Source: Vibrio sp. YMD68
GTDB taxonomy: Bacteria > Pseudomonadota > Gammaproteobacteria > Enterobacterales > Vibrionaceae
Reading direction: 5' to 3'
Length of the DNA stretch: 64,000 bases
Assembly (NCBI RefSeq): GCF_029958905.1
Contig: NZ_CP124614.1
Span: forward strand, 1,674,001 to 1,738,000
The position numbers and the translations under genes are program-made. This document shows, one piece after another, positions 1 through 8,957 of the stretch. Each line of letters begins with the position of its first letter. Position 1 is the first letter of the stretch. Below the pieces are notes generated by a model. It saw nothing but the letters and a program-made list of their open reading frames with translations, searched no databases and was not told the DNA's origin.

Positions 1-121
1 TACTGTTCGTTTCATTGGTGGCTTTATCTTCCTTGCTGGTATGTTCTTAATGGCATACAACGCATACAAGACAATCGCCGCGCCAAAAGATAGCCTAAAA
101 GCTATCCAGCAACCGGCTTAA
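1..121 (+). CDS. ccoN: cbb3 cytochrome c oxidase subunit I, C-terminal end (partial)
   Basis: Only the last 39 codons and the stop are in the window, in the frame starting at base 2. The fragment is a hydrophobic stretch (GGFIFLAGMFLMAYNAY) followed by a short polar tail ending in QQPA, as expected for the last transmembrane helix of CcoN. The identification rests mainly on position: ccoO begins 12 bases after the stop, with a Shine-Dalgarno (AAGGAGA) overlapping the stop codon. CcoN is the haem-copper catalytic subunit of the high-affinity terminal oxidase used at low oxygen. The catalytic core lies outside the window. Confidence 0.85.
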   Translation, partial: TVRFIGGFIFLAGMFLMAYNAYKTIAAPKDSLKAIQQPA

Positions 122-133
122 GGAGATTATAGA

Positions 134-754
134 ATGAGCTCTAATTCGAACAATCGCCATGAAATTGTTGAACGCAATGTCGGCTTGCTTGCCATTCTGA
201 TTGTTGTCGCGATCAGTTTGGGTGCTTTAGTGGAAATTACGCCACTTATATTTCAAAAGCAGACAACCGAGCCTGTAGAAAACTTGCGCCCGTACACGGC
301 ACTCGAGATGGAAGGTCGTGATATCTATATCCGTGAAGGGTGTAATGTTTGTCACAGCCAAATGATTCGTCCATTCCGTTCTGAAACTGAACGTTACGGT
401 CATTATTCTGTTGCTGGTGAGCACGTATGGGAACATCCATTCCTATGGGGTTCTAAGCGTACAGGTCCCGATCTTGCGCGTGTTGGCGGTCGTTATTCTG
501 ATGAATGGCATCGTGTACACCTAATTGATCCTCGTGAACTTGTTCCTGAGTCAAACATGCCTGGTTTCCCTTGGCTTGAGGAGAATACCTTAGACGGTAA
601 GCACACTCAGAATAAGTTATTGATCTTTAAAAATCAGTTTGGTGTTCCATACACTGATGAACAGATCGCCAGTGCAGAAAAAGATGTTGAAGGAAAAACA
701 GAGATGGATGCCATCATTGCTTATCTTCAATCTCTTGGCCATGCAATGAAATAA
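134..754 (+). CDS. ccoO: cbb3 oxidase subunit II, mono-haem cytochrome c CcoO
   Basis: CcoO is a membrane-anchored periplasmic cytochrome c that passes electrons to the CcoN haem-copper centre. The 206-residue protein has one N-terminal membrane anchor (about residues 17-38). A single haem-binding CNVCH motif follows at residues 70-74, inside the family-typical block [15 protein letters not shown]. Downstream motifs [20 protein letters not shown] and the methionine-containing SNMPGFPWL, a likely haem axial-ligand region, are intact. Length is normal for the family. It is the second gene of ccoNOQP and was probably expressed in the same transcript as ccoN. Confidence 0.97.
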   Translation: MSSNSNNRHEIVERNVGLLAILIVVAISLGALVEITPLIFQKQTTEPVENLRPYTALEMEGRDIYIREGCNVCHSQMIRPFRSETERYGHYSVAGEHVWEHPFLWGSKRTGPDLARVGGRYSDEWHRVHLIDPRELVPESNMPGFPWLEENTLDGKHTQNKLLIFKNQFGVPYTDEQIASAEKDVEGKTEMDAIIAYLQSLGHAMK

Positions 755-765
755 GGGGAATAGTT

Positions 766-942
766 ATGGATATTGGTACTATTCACAGTATATGGACCGT
801 CGTGTTGTTTTCGAGCTTCATTGGAATTGTATGGTGGGCGTACGGCAAAAGCCGCAAAGCTCGCTTCGATGAAGACGCAAATTTAGTGTTTGCTGATGAA
901 CAAAACACGGAACCTAAAGAACAGGGAGTGACGAAGCAATGA
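766..942 (+). CDS. ccoQ: cbb3 oxidase small subunit CcoQ
   Basis: This 58-residue ORF begins MDIGTIHSIWTVVLF. It has one transmembrane helix (about residues 9-25) followed by a charged cytoplasmic tail. CcoQ is a non-catalytic stabilising subunit of the oxidase. The start has a Shine-Dalgarno (AAGGGGA) seven bases upstream, and the stop overlaps the ccoP start (ATGA), which implies translational coupling. Size, topology and position between ccoO and ccoP identify it; sequence conservation in this family is low. Confidence 0.9.
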   Translation: MDIGTIHSIWTVVLFSSFIGIVWWAYGKSRKARFDEDANLVFADEQNTEPKEQGVTKQ

Positions 943-1919
943 CTACATTTTGGAGTCTTTGGATAATCATCATTACTATCGGTACGTTGGTTGGATGTGC
1001 GGCCGTACTTATTTGGTGCCTGAAAGATAAAATGGGCGTTGAAGACGGTGCTGACATGGGCCATGAGTATGATGGTATTCGAGAATTGAATAACCCTCTA
1101 CCTAAGTGGTGGACTTACTTATTCATTAGTACGTTCATATTTGCCGCCGTTTACCTTGCTCTTTACCCTGGCTTGGGTAATTTTAAAGGTGTGTTAGGTT
1201 GGCAAAGTTCGGATCAAACCGTTCGCTCTTTGGAAGAGTCAAAAGCCTCGATTGCAAATGCGCAGAGTAACAAACAGCTCGTCCAGTACGCAAAAGAACT
1301 CGATGATGCTGATGCGTACTTTGGAGAAGCATTCAAGCGCTTGGCATACGATGCGAATGGCACAGACTTGCGTTCAATCCCGGATATTGCTGGCGATGAG
1401 GAAGCGGTTAAAGTCGGCCAACGTTTGTTCTTGCAAAACTGTTCTCAATGTCACGGTTCAGATGCTCGTGGTCAAAAAGGCTTCCCTAACCTAACTGACG
1501 ATGCTTGGTTGTACGGCGGTGAACCTGCTGCTATTGTCACGACATTAATGAATGGTCGTATTGGTCAAATGCCAGCTTGGAAAGATGCGTTAGGCGAAGA
1601 CGGTGTGAAAGAAGTGGTTTCATACACTTTAAGCCTTTCTGGTCGTTCAGTTAATGCTCGTGAAGCGGAAGCGGGTAAAGCTAGGTTTGTTGTCTGTGCA
1701 GCATGTCATGGTACAGATGGTAAAGGTAACCCTGCTGTTGGTGCACCTGACCTAACGGATCAAGTTTGGCTATACGGTGGTTCACGTGCGGACGTAACAG
1801 AAACACTAATGAATGGTCGTTCTGGCGTAATGCCTGCTTGGAAGGATATTCTAGGCGAGGATAAAATTCAGCTAGTGTCTGCGTATGTTTGGAGCCTGAC
1901 AAACTCAGATAATAAGTAA
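939..1919 (+). CDS. ccoP: cbb3 oxidase subunit III, di-haem cytochrome c CcoP
   Basis: CcoP is the electron-entry subunit of the cbb3 oxidase. The 326-residue protein has two N-terminal membrane helices (about residues 5-27 and 58-76). The helix boundary carries the CcoP signature DGIRELNNPLPKWW. Two periplasmic cytochrome c domains follow, with haem motifs CSQCH at 168-172 and CAACH at 253-257. Each is followed by a matching NGR(I/S)G(Q/V)MPAWKD block with the axial methionine, showing that the domains arose by duplication. Its start overlaps the ccoQ stop. A strong terminator follows, so this closes the structural operon. Confidence 0.97.
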   Translation: MTTFWSLWIIIITIGTLVGCAAVLIWCLKDKMGVEDGADMGHEYDGIRELNNPLPKWWTYLFISTFIFAAVYLALYPGLGNFKGVLGWQSSDQTVRSLEESKASIANAQSNKQLVQYAKELDDADAYFGEAFKRLAYDANGTDLRSIPDIAGDEEAVKVGQRLFLQNCSQCHGSDARGQKGFPNLTDDAWLYGGEPAAIVTTLMNGRIGQMPAWKDALGEDGVKEVVSYTLSLSGRSVNAREAEAGKARFVVCAACHGTDGKGNPAVGAPDLTDQVWLYGGSRADVTETLMNGRSGVMPAWKDILGEDKIQLVSAYVWSLTNSDNK

Positions 1920-1929
1920 CAATTCAATA

Positions 1930-1957
1930 ACAGCCCCTTTATAAGGGGCTGTCTTTT
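1930..1957 (+). terminator. Rho-independent terminator after ccoNOQP
   Basis: A perfect 10-bp stem (ACAGCCCCTT pairing with AAGGGGCTGT) with a three-base loop is followed by CTTTT. It lies 11 bases after the ccoP stop and separates the oxidase structural genes from the maturation genes. Confidence 0.9.
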
Positions 1958-2003
1958 CTATAGTTTTACATTCTTCTTTCTTTTTGTTGTAGAGAACTTT
2001 TTT

Positions 2004-2483
2004 ATGGTACTTCCTTGGTATAAACAGTTTTGGCCGTGGTTTCTAATCATACTACCGGCTACCGTCGTGGTTTGGACTATCGCAACGGTGGTTGTTTTTT
2101 CTCAGAACTCTGTTTCTTTGGTAACAGAGGATTACTATAAAAAAGGCAAAGGCATCAACATCGACATTTCAAAAGTTCGAGTGGCTAAAGATCTTGGGCT
2201 TTCTGCCACTGTCCAGTCTCAAGGTGATACGATAGTGTTTCAGGTCGATAAAGGCTCGTTAGAACACTACCCTGCAATTACCGCTATGTTTGCACACCGA
2301 ACGTTAGCCGATCGTGATTTTAGCCGTTTGATGACGTCAGATGCTAACGGTACATATCGATTACAGTTAGATGCGGAGCTTCAAGGCCCTTGGTTTATCG
2401 AGCTATCACCACATGATAAACAATGGCTTATTCAAGGCCGCGTTGGCTTTCCTTCAGATGCTACAATCCCACTAATGAATTAA
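2004..2483 (+). CDS. FixH-family protein (CcoH-like cbb3 assembly factor)
   Basis: This 159-residue protein has one N-terminal transmembrane helix (about residues 10-32). The FixH-type signature VTEDYYKKGKGIN follows, then a periplasmic beta-rich domain ending in a GPWFIEL...WLIQGRV segment. FixH/CcoH proteins assist assembly or stabilisation of cbb3 oxidase, and the gene is directly upstream of ccoI and ccoS. The C-terminal sequence diverges from rhizobial FixH, so the precise role is inferred from family and position. The preceding terminator suggests a separate promoter or read-through expression. Confidence 0.85.
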   Translation: MVLPWYKQFWPWFLIILPATVVVWTIATVVVFSQNSVSLVTEDYYKKGKGINIDISKVRVAKDLGLSATVQSQGDTIVFQVDKGSLEHYPAITAMFAHRTLADRDFSRLMTSDANGTYRLQLDAELQGPWFIELSPHDKQWLIQGRVGFPSDATIPLMN

Positions 2484-2487
2484 TACT

Positions 2488-4860
2488 ATGTGTAAATCGT
2501 GTTATCACTGCGGTGAAGATGTACCAGTCAACACGGATTTTAAGGTAGAGATCTTAGATGAGATTCGTCCGATGTGTTGTCCAGGTTGTGAAACCGTAGC
2601 GCAAACTATCGTGGATAGTGGATTAATTTCATATTACCAATTCCGTACCGCACCTGCCGATAAAGTTGACTTAGTTCCAGAACAATTATTAAGTCTAATA
2701 CATTATGACAACGAAGAGGTTCAATCTGAGTTTGTTCGACATAATGAAAATAGCTCAGAAGTGACACTGTCTATAGACGGCGTTTCGTGTGCTGCTTGTG
2801 CTTGGTTGATCGAAAAACATCTGACCAAAGTGAAAGGCGTTCAATCGATCAGGGTTAACACCACAACAAACCGAGCGTTGCTGGTCTGGGACAAGTCTCT
2901 CGTCAAACTAAGTGAACTGATCTCAAGCATTCATACTTTAGGATATAAAGCCGCGCCTTTTGAGGCCGATCAGCACGAAGCTTCTTATCACCAGTCAATG
3001 AAACAATACCTCTATCGATTAGGTATAGCGGGTATCGCTACCATGCAGGTTATGATGCTAGCGGTTGCACTATATCTAGAAGTGTTTGGTGATTTAGAGC
3101 CTGAATTTAAGAACTATTTTCGCTGGGTAAGCTTAATTTTCGCTACTCCCGTTCTACTCTATTCTGCCCTTCCTTTTTACCTGAACGCTTGGCGTAGTAT
3201 TCGTGGTAAAACACTGGGGATGGATGTCCCTGTTTCCATTGCCCTAATTTTTGCTTATGTAGCAAGTTTAATTGCAACGGTTACTGAGCAAGGTGAAGTG
3301 TTCTTTGAATCGATTTCGATGTTTACTTTCTTCCTACTGGTTGGGCGGTTTCTTGAAATGCGTGCTCGTCGAAAAGCAGCGGCCGCCAGTGGGAATTTAT
3401 TGAAGCTGATACCTGCTGTAGCGACAACGTTAGACGGTGAACAGATCCCAGTTAAATCTTTAACTATTGGCGACAAAATTAGAGTGCTTCCCGGAGAGCA
3501 TATTCCTGCGGATGGTATGATTTGCGCTGGTAGAGTTCATATTGATGAATCGATGCTGACTGGTGAATCGCTGCCTGTAGTTAAGTCACAGGGTGATATG
3601 GTTTTTGCGGGTACTTTAAATGGGGACGACTCTTTTGAACTCGAAGTGTCTGCATCCAAAGCGAATTCCGTTATTTCAAGTATTGTTCGCCTGCAAGACG
3701 AAGCTCAAATGTCGAAGCCGAAAATCGCTGAAATAGCTGACATTGTCGCTCGTTATTTTGTTGCTGTTATTCTTATTGTTGCAGCTTGCACATGGTATTT
3801 CTGGCAACAGTCGCGTCCGGATGATGCGTTTTGGATAATGTTATCGGTGTTGGTTGCGACATGTCCTTGTGCTTTATCTCTTGCTACCCCGACAGCACTC
3901 ACGTGTGCAACATCAAGAATGGGCAATTTTGGTATTTTGTTACGCAAAAGCCATGTATTTGAAACGCTCTGTAAAGTGAACCATCTTGTCGTTGATAAAA
4001 CCGGCACATTAACGTGTGGCAATGTTGAGATTACCGAAGTCGATATTGTCGCCGATATCGATAAAGACACATGCATTGCTTTGGCTTCGGAGCTCGAGTC
4101 CCATGCCAATCACCCTATTGCTCGAGCCTTTAAGCAGCTCTCTGCGCCTTCTATCACAGAAATAACTGATGTTGAGAACATCATTGGTTCTGGTATCAGG
4201 GGTTGTTACCAAGGACAACACGTTAAGATTGGTAGCGCTGAGTTTATCTTAGGTGGGGATCATCAGGCAGCAGCGAACAGCGTCTACCTTTCTTTGAATG
4301 ATGTCCATATCGCCACGTTCAGCTACAGCGATCCTATTCGAAAAGAAAGTGCGGACTTTATTCGACGTTTTCGAGACGCAGGCATAAAAGTCACGCTTCT
4401 AACCGGTGATACTCAGGCTAACGCTCAGTTAGTTGCAAGTAAAATTGGGATCGATAACGTTATTGCCTCAGCTAAGCCCCAAGACAAGCTTAACTACTTA
4501 AACCAGTTAGATGGGGATATCACCATGATGGTCGGAGATGGAATCAATGACGCCCCTACTCTTGCTGGCGCACATATATCGGTTGCAATGGGTGGAGGTA
4601 CAGATGTTGCCAAGGCGTCTGCTGATATGGTGCTACTTGGGGATAGATTAGACCGTTTGTTGGAGGCTCGTGAACTCGCATTATCTACCCGTAAGATCAT
4701 TCGCGAAAATTTAGCATGGTCTCTTGGGTACAATGTGTTGATTCTGCCTTTAGCGGTGGCGGGGTTAGTTGCACCTTACATTGCTGTGCTTGGAATGTCC
4801 GGAAGTTCAATCATCGTTGTATCCAATTCATTGCGCTTACTAAAAGAGCATAATAAATAA
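2488..4860 (+). CDS. ccoI: Copper-translocating P-type ATPase CcoI/FixI
   Basis: CcoI exports copper needed to metallate the cbb3 oxidase. The 790-residue protein has an N-terminal Cys-rich region (CKSCYHCG and CCPGCE), then a heavy-metal-associated domain with GVSCAACAW near residue 100, and about eight membrane helices. The P1B hallmarks are present: CPC in the transport helix (ATCPCAL, about residue 458), the phosphorylation site DKTGTLT (about 503), TGES in the actuator domain and GDGINDAP near 684. It starts four bases after fixH and overlaps ccoS by one base. All catalytic motifs are intact. Confidence 0.95.
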   Translation: MCKSCYHCGEDVPVNTDFKVEILDEIRPMCCPGCETVAQTIVDSGLISYYQFRTAPADKVDLVPEQLLSLIHYDNEEVQSEFVRHNENSSEVTLSIDGVSCAACAWLIEKHLTKVKGVQSIRVNTTTNRALLVWDKSLVKLSELISSIHTLGYKAAPFEADQHEASYHQSMKQYLYRLGIAGIATMQVMMLAVALYLEVFGDLEPEFKNYFRWVSLIFATPVLLYSALPFYLNAWRSIRGKTLGMDVPVSIALIFAYVASLIATVTEQGEVFFESISMFTFFLLVGRFLEMRARRKAAAASGNLLKLIPAVATTLDGEQIPVKSLTIGDKIRVLPGEHIPADGMICAGRVHIDESMLTGESLPVVKSQGDMVFAGTLNGDDSFELEVSASKANSVISSIVRLQDEAQMSKPKIAEIADIVARYFVAVILIVAACTWYFWQQSRPDDAFWIMLSVLVATCPCALSLATPTALTCATSRMGNFGILLRKSHVFETLCKVNHLVVDKTGTLTCGNVEITEVDIVADIDKDTCIALASELESHANHPIARAFKQLSAPSITEITDVENIIGSGIRGCYQGQHVKIGSAEFILGGDHQAAANSVYLSLNDVHIATFSYSDPIRKESADFIRRFRDAGIKVTLLTGDTQANAQLVASKIGIDNVIASAKPQDKLNYLNQLDGDITMMVGDGINDAPTLAGAHISVAMGGGTDVAKASADMVLLGDRLDRLLEARELALSTRKIIRENLAWSLGYNVLILPLAVAGLVAPYIAVLGMSGSSIIVVSNSLRLLKEHNK

Positions 4861-5054
4861 TGGAAAGTTTGTATTTGCTAATCCCTATTGCCATCGTCCT
4901 TGTTTGTATTGCCGTGGCGGTTTTTCTTTGGGCTGTGAAAAGTGATCAGTTTGAAGATCTAGAAAGACAGGGTCACAATATTTTGTTTGATGATGATAAG
5001 TCAGAAAACGACAAAAAAATTCGAGACAAAACCCCAAGTAAAGGTCAGAAATAA
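4860..5054 (+). CDS. ccoS: cbb3 oxidase maturation protein CcoS
   Basis: This 64-residue protein has one N-terminal membrane helix followed by the CcoS signature WAVKSDQFEDLERQGHNILFDDD and a short lysine-rich tail. CcoS is required for cofactor insertion into cbb3 oxidase. Its ATG overlaps the last base of the ccoI stop, and its own stop overlaps the start of the next gene, so ccoI, ccoS and the SafE-type gene look translationally coupled. Confidence 0.95.
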   Translation: MESLYLLIPIAIVLVCIAVAVFLWAVKSDQFEDLERQGHNILFDDDKSENDKKIRDKTPSKGQK

Positions 5055-5728
5055 TGCCTATCGACTGGGTTGGCGCCTTCTTTATTGGCCTCGTTGGCGC
5101 GGGTCATTGCATGGGCATGTGCGGTGGCCTAGCCTCTGCGCTAAGTATTGGTCAACAGAACCCTTCAGCTGCTATTCCCTTGTATTACAATATCGGCAGA
5201 TTATTGAGCTACTCGGTTATCGGTGCGCTCATTGGTAGTGCTGTTTCTTCCTTGGTTGAGTTTAGCCAGCTTAACCAGGCCCTCGCTTGGTTACGACTCG
5301 TTGCTGCTCTATTCATGATCATACTTGCGTTGTATGTGGGTCGATGGTGGTTTGGGTTGTTGGCCTTTGAGAAGTTAGGGCAACACTTTTGGAAGTACAT
5401 ATCACCTCTTGGTCAATCTTTATTACCGCTAAAAAAACCACTTCATGCTCTGCCCTTCGGATTTGTCTGGGGGTGGTTACCATGTGGTCTAGTTTACTCT
5501 ATGTTGACATGGGCAGCGGTGTCCGGTAGCGCAATGAACGGTGCTTTAATCATGCTTTGTTTTGGGCTCGGAACATTGCCCGCCATGCTCTTAATTGGCT
5601 ACAGTGCAAGTCACTTAAAAAGGATACAACAATCGACATTATTTCGTAGCGTTGGAGCCGCGCTTATTCTCGGTTATGGCGTGTACACGGGTTATGGCGC
5701 ATTAATGATTTTATCATTTAGTTTTTAA
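5054..5728 (+). CDS. TauE/SafE-family membrane protein linked to cbb3 maturation
   Basis: This 224-residue polytopic membrane protein (about six helices) carries the motif GHCMGMCGG near residue 17 and a second conserved segment FGFVWGWLPCGLVYSML near residue 136. These cysteine-containing helix motifs are typical of the subgroup annotated as sulfite exporter TauE/SafE or cytochrome biogenesis-like proteins next to ccoIS. The motifs and position suggest metal or thiol handling for oxidase assembly rather than sulfite export, but that is inference. It is the last gene before fnr. Confidence 0.8.
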   Translation: MPIDWVGAFFIGLVGAGHCMGMCGGLASALSIGQQNPSAAIPLYYNIGRLLSYSVIGALIGSAVSSLVEFSQLNQALAWLRLVAALFMIILALYVGRWWFGLLAFEKLGQHFWKYISPLGQSLLPLKKPLHALPFGFVWGWLPCGLVYSMLTWAAVSGSAMNGALIMLCFGLGTLPAMLLIGYSASHLKRIQQSTLFRSVGAALILGYGVYTGYGALMILSFSF

Positions 5729-5786
5729 GCGTGTGATTTAGTTTGTTTTTTTTAACTACCCTTTAATGTTAAGCGGTGGTAAAATA

Positions 5787-5800
5787 TTGATGTATATCAA
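5787..5800 (+). promoter_or_regulatory. FNR box upstream of fnr
   Basis: TTGATGTATATCAA matches the FNR consensus TTGAT-N4-ATCAA at every defined position. It ends 16 bases before the fnr ATG, so bound FNR would cover the translation-start-proximal promoter region. That position fits negative autoregulation, as known for E. coli fnr. Confidence 0.85.
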
Positions 5801-5816
5801 ATTGTGAAAGGTTGTT

Positions 5817-6563
5817 ATGATTTCTGAAAAGCCAGCTACAAAGCGCATTCAATCTGGCGGTTGTGCTATCCACTGTCAAGATTGCAGTATTAGCCAGCTG
5901 TGTATTCCATTTACACTGAGCGAATCAGAGCTTGATCAGCTCGACCAAATCATCGAACGAAAAAAGCCGATCCAAAAAGGACAGGAACTTTTTAAAGCCG
6001 GTGACGAGTTGAAGTCTTTGTATGCTATTCGTTCTGGAACGATAAAGAGTTATACAATTACAGAGCAAGGTGATGAACAAATTACAGCGTTTCATTTAGC
6101 GGGTGATTTAGTGGGCTTTGATGCCATTACTGATGATTGCCACCCAAGCTTTGCTCAAGCGCTCGAAACCTCAATGGTGTGTGAGATCCCTTACGATATC
6201 CTTGATGACCTTTCTGGCAAAATGCCAAAGCTTCGCCAACAAATCATGCGTTTGATGAGCAATGAGATTAAAGGCGACCAAGAAATGATCCTTCTGCTCT
6301 CAAAGAAGAATGCAGAAGAAAGATTAGCCGCCTTTTTATATAACCTATCTACCCGTTTTTCACAACGTGGATTTAGCCCAAGAGAGTTTCGTCTAACTAT
6401 GACTCGTGGTGATATCGGTAACTACTTAGGTTTAACCGTTGAAACTATTAGTCGTCTATTGGGCCGTTTTCAGAAGGCCGATATCTTAAGTGTTAAAGGC
6501 AAATACATTACTATTGTCGATCACGATGCACTAATGAAGCTTGCTGGCGTAACAACAGAATAG
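5817..6563 (+). CDS. fnr: Oxygen-sensing transcription factor FNR
   Basis: FNR is the global anaerobic regulator. The 248-residue protein has the N-terminal cysteines C20, C23 and C29 and a central C122 that ligate the oxygen-labile [4Fe-4S] cluster; C16 is an additional cysteine, equivalent to E. coli C16. A cyclic-nucleotide-binding-like beta barrel follows. The C-terminal helix-turn-helix has the recognition region [13 protein letters not shown]. Length is normal. Its targets probably include the adjacent cco genes and itself, through the box at 5787-5800. Linkage to uspE and ttcA downstream is the usual arrangement in enterics and vibrios. Confidence 0.97.
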   Translation: MISEKPATKRIQSGGCAIHCQDCSISQLCIPFTLSESELDQLDQIIERKKPIQKGQELFKAGDELKSLYAIRSGTIKSYTITEQGDEQITAFHLAGDLVGFDAITDDCHPSFAQALETSMVCEIPYDILDDLSGKMPKLRQQIMRLMSNEIKGDQEMILLLSKKNAEERLAAFLYNLSTRFSQRGFSPREFRLTMTRGDIGNYLGLTVETISRLLGRFQKADILSVKGKYITIVDHDALMKLAGVTTE

Positions 6564-6575
6564 TAAGTAACTTCA

Positions 6576-6605
6576 ATGACGTAGCTTATTGATGAGCTGC
6601 GTCAT
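6576..6605 (+). terminator. Hairpin after fnr
   Basis: An 11-bp stem (ATGACGTAGCT with AGCTGCGTCAT, one G-T pair) lies 12 bases after the fnr stop. The T-rich run (CTCTTTTTTTCTC) begins about 17 bases later rather than directly after the stem, so this may be an imperfect terminator or an mRNA-stabilising structure. Confidence 0.55.
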
Positions 6606-6696
6606 ACTTCCACAACCTTTCCTCTTTTTTTCTCATACTTCTCCTCATATCTGCGCTACATTAGTTATATAGTCGCAAACAAATTAAGGTGTTCGT

Positions 6697-7644
6697 ATGA
6701 GTATCTACAACAAGATTTTAGTGGTTGCCGACATCAATAACGACCAGCAACCAGCGCTAGCAAGAGCCATACAGCTAGCTTCAAAAAGTACCTCTACAAG
6801 CCACGTTATGTTTTTCTTATCTATCTATGATTTTTCATACGATATGACATCTATGCTCTCATCTGACGAACGCGATGCAATGAGAAAAGGCGTCATTCAT
6901 CAACGTGAGCAGTGGATGAAAAAAGTGGCTGAGCCTTATCTCGAAAACGATATCGAATTTGAGATTAAGGTGGTGTGGCATAACCGACCTTATGAAGCGA
7001 TCATAGCGGAAGTCTTTGCAAGCTCTCATGATATCCTTATTAAAGGAACGCGAACGCACGACATTCTTGAATCTGTTATTTTCACGCCAACCGACTGGCA
7101 CTTGCTAAGGAAATGCCCTTCCCCTGTGTTGTTGGTTAAAAATGAGTTTTGGCCTGAAGACGCGAATATTATCGCCTCAGTCCATGTAGGATCCGAAAAT
7201 GAGGCGCATAGTGATCTCAATGATAGAATGGTCAAGCAACTTCAAAATCTATCTGAGCGACTCAATACGAATTCTTATCTTGTTAATGCCTACCCGATCA
7301 CGCCTGCAAACATTACGATCGAATTGCCAGAGTTTGATCCAAGCACTTACACTGATGCGGTTCGAGGCCATCACTTAACCTCTATGAAAGCACTGCGTCA
7401 AAAGCATAGCATGGATGAAGAACAAACGATTGTCGAACAAGGACTACCTGAAGACATTATTCCAGAGGTAGCGAATAGGCTAACTGCTGCGATGGTGATT
7501 TTAGGGACTACGGGCAGAACAGGCTTGTCGGCTGTTTTTATCGGCAATACCGCAGAGCACGTTATTGATAAGATCAATTGCGATGTGCTTGCGTTGAAAC
7601 CCCATGGCTACATTAGCCCTCTTGACCCACAAACATCGATCTAA
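6697..7644 (+). CDS. uspE: Universal stress protein UspE (tandem Usp domains)
   Basis: This 315-residue cytoplasmic protein has two tandem universal stress protein domains (about residues 3-150 and 155-305). The second ends with the Usp nucleotide-binding-type motif GTTGRTGLSAVFIGNTAEHVIDKINCDVLALKP. UspE proteins act in stress resistance and motility or aggregation control in E. coli. The position directly after fnr is conserved with E. coli uspE (ydaA). The start is ATG with AAGGTG upstream. Confidence 0.92.
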   Translation: MSIYNKILVVADINNDQQPALARAIQLASKSTSTSHVMFFLSIYDFSYDMTSMLSSDERDAMRKGVIHQREQWMKKVAEPYLENDIEFEIKVVWHNRPYEAIIAEVFASSHDILIKGTRTHDILESVIFTPTDWHLLRKCPSPVLLVKNEFWPEDANIIASVHVGSENEAHSDLNDRMVKQLQNLSERLNTNSYLVNAYPITPANITIELPEFDPSTYTDAVRGHHLTSMKALRQKHSMDEEQTIVEQGLPEDIIPEVANRLTAAMVILGTTGRTGLSAVFIGNTAEHVIDKINCDVLALKPHGYISPLDPQTSI

Positions 7645-7699
7645 ACTGAGCCTATTCCTAACAAAGAGTAGCGTGACTAACAACGAGCAGATGAATCAT

Positions 7700-7752
7700 A
7701 ACGCCTTCTGATTTTGCTAAGCGACAATAGCACAGTCTATAAGGCGTTTTTC
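7700..7752 (+). terminator. Possible terminator between uspE and ttcA
   Basis: AACGCCTT (7700-7707) pairs with AAGGCGTT (7741-7748), which is followed by TTTC. The loop is long (33 bases), so this is a weak call. The rest of the 194-bp gap shows no other feature. Confidence 0.35.
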
Positions 7753-7838
7753 TTGGTTTAATCAATCAGAATCACTAGCATCTATCCAATTTATCCGTAT
7801 CATACGCACTTCATTTTGGTTTTGAGATTTTACAGCAG

Positions 7839-8771
7839 ATGCCTGAACAGACCCAAGAGCTTACACCAGCTCAGAAAAACAACTTCAATAAATTACAAAA
7901 ACGTATTCGCCGAAATACAGGTCAGGCCATTGCTGACTTTAATATGATTGAAGATGGCGACCGAATTATGGTTTGCCTATCAGGCGGGAAAGACAGCTTC
8001 ACCATGCTCGATATTTTGATGAGCTTAAAAAAAAGCGCCCCTGTTAATTTTGAGCTGATTGCTGTTAATTTAGACCAAAAACAACCCGGTTTTCCTGGCC
8101 ATATTCTTCCTGAGTATTTAGAAAGTCTGGGTGTAGAGTATAAAATTGTTGAAGAAGACACCTACTCGATTGTCAAAGATAAAGTACCAGAAGGCAAAAC
8201 GACATGTTCTCTCTGCTCTCGCCTTCGTCGCGGTATTTTGTATAAAACAGCGAAAGAGTTAGGGGCAACTAAGATCGCGTTGGGTCACCACCGCGATGAC
8301 ATCATCGAAACGCTATTTTTGAACATGTTCCACGGTGGGAAATTGAAATCTATGCCACCAAAGCTGGTTTCAGACAACGGTGAGCATGTTGTTATTCGTC
8401 CATTAGCGTATTGCCGCGAAAAGGATATTATCAAGTATTCAATGATGTGTGATTACCCAATCATACCGTGTAATTTGTGTGGCTCTCAGCCTAATTTGCA
8501 ACGTCAGAACATTAAGCAGATGCTCAATTCCTGGGATAAGCAGTTCCCTGGTCGAATAGAAACTATGTTCACTGCTATGCAAAATGTCGTTCCTAGCCAT
8601 CTTGCTGATCATCAACTGTTTGATTTCAAATCTATCGACCGAGATTCAGGTGTGATTAATGGTGGTGACATCGGTTTTGACAAGCCCGAGATGCCAAGTG
8701 TTGCTTTGGAAGACAACGATATTGTCACTGAGTTTGACCCAAGCCTAGCACTTAAAGTCACCAATATTTAA
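7839..8771 (+). CDS. ttcA: tRNA 2-thiocytidine(32) synthetase TtcA
   Basis: TtcA thiolates cytidine 32 in certain tRNAs using an Fe-S cluster and ATP. The 310-residue protein has the PP-loop motif LSGGKDSF (about residues 47-54). CSLC (C123, C126) and CNLCGSQ (C211, C214) follow; the first CxxC plus a cysteine of the second set ligate the cluster in the family. Residues [17 protein letters not shown] near the N-terminus are also characteristic. It is encoded after uspE, as in enterics, and is followed by a strong terminator. Confidence 0.96.
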   Translation: MPEQTQELTPAQKNNFNKLQKRIRRNTGQAIADFNMIEDGDRIMVCLSGGKDSFTMLDILMSLKKSAPVNFELIAVNLDQKQPGFPGHILPEYLESLGVEYKIVEEDTYSIVKDKVPEGKTTCSLCSRLRRGILYKTAKELGATKIALGHHRDDIIETLFLNMFHGGKLKSMPPKLVSDNGEHVVIRPLAYCREKDIIKYSMMCDYPIIPCNLCGSQPNLQRQNIKQMLNSWDKQFPGRIETMFTAMQNVVPSHLADHQLFDFKSIDRDSGVINGGDIGFDKPEMPSVALEDNDIVTEFDPSLALKVTNI

Positions 8772-8864
8772 TAGTTTCAAATGAGTATTGATATTCTAGA
8801 TGCCTTGGTTGACGGAGTGTTAATTGGCTAGGTGATACAGATAAAAACTTGGTGATACAGATTA

Positions 8865-8893
8865 AAAATAGCGGCTATTTAGCCGCTATTTTT
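8865..8893. terminator. Bidirectional terminator after ttcA
   Basis: A perfect 12-bp stem (AAAATAGCGGCT pairing with AGCCGCTATTTT) with loop ATTT is flanked by A- and T-runs. It lies between ttcA (+) and the minus-strand gene ending at 8958. Just upstream, GGTGATACAGAT occurs twice (8831-8842 and 8851-8862), a short direct repeat with no assigned role. Confidence 0.9.
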
Positions 8894-8957
8894 GTAATCA
8901 GAAATGATTTTTATCGTCAGTGAGCTCTTCGAGATGAAGCTTACTTGAAAAAGAACG

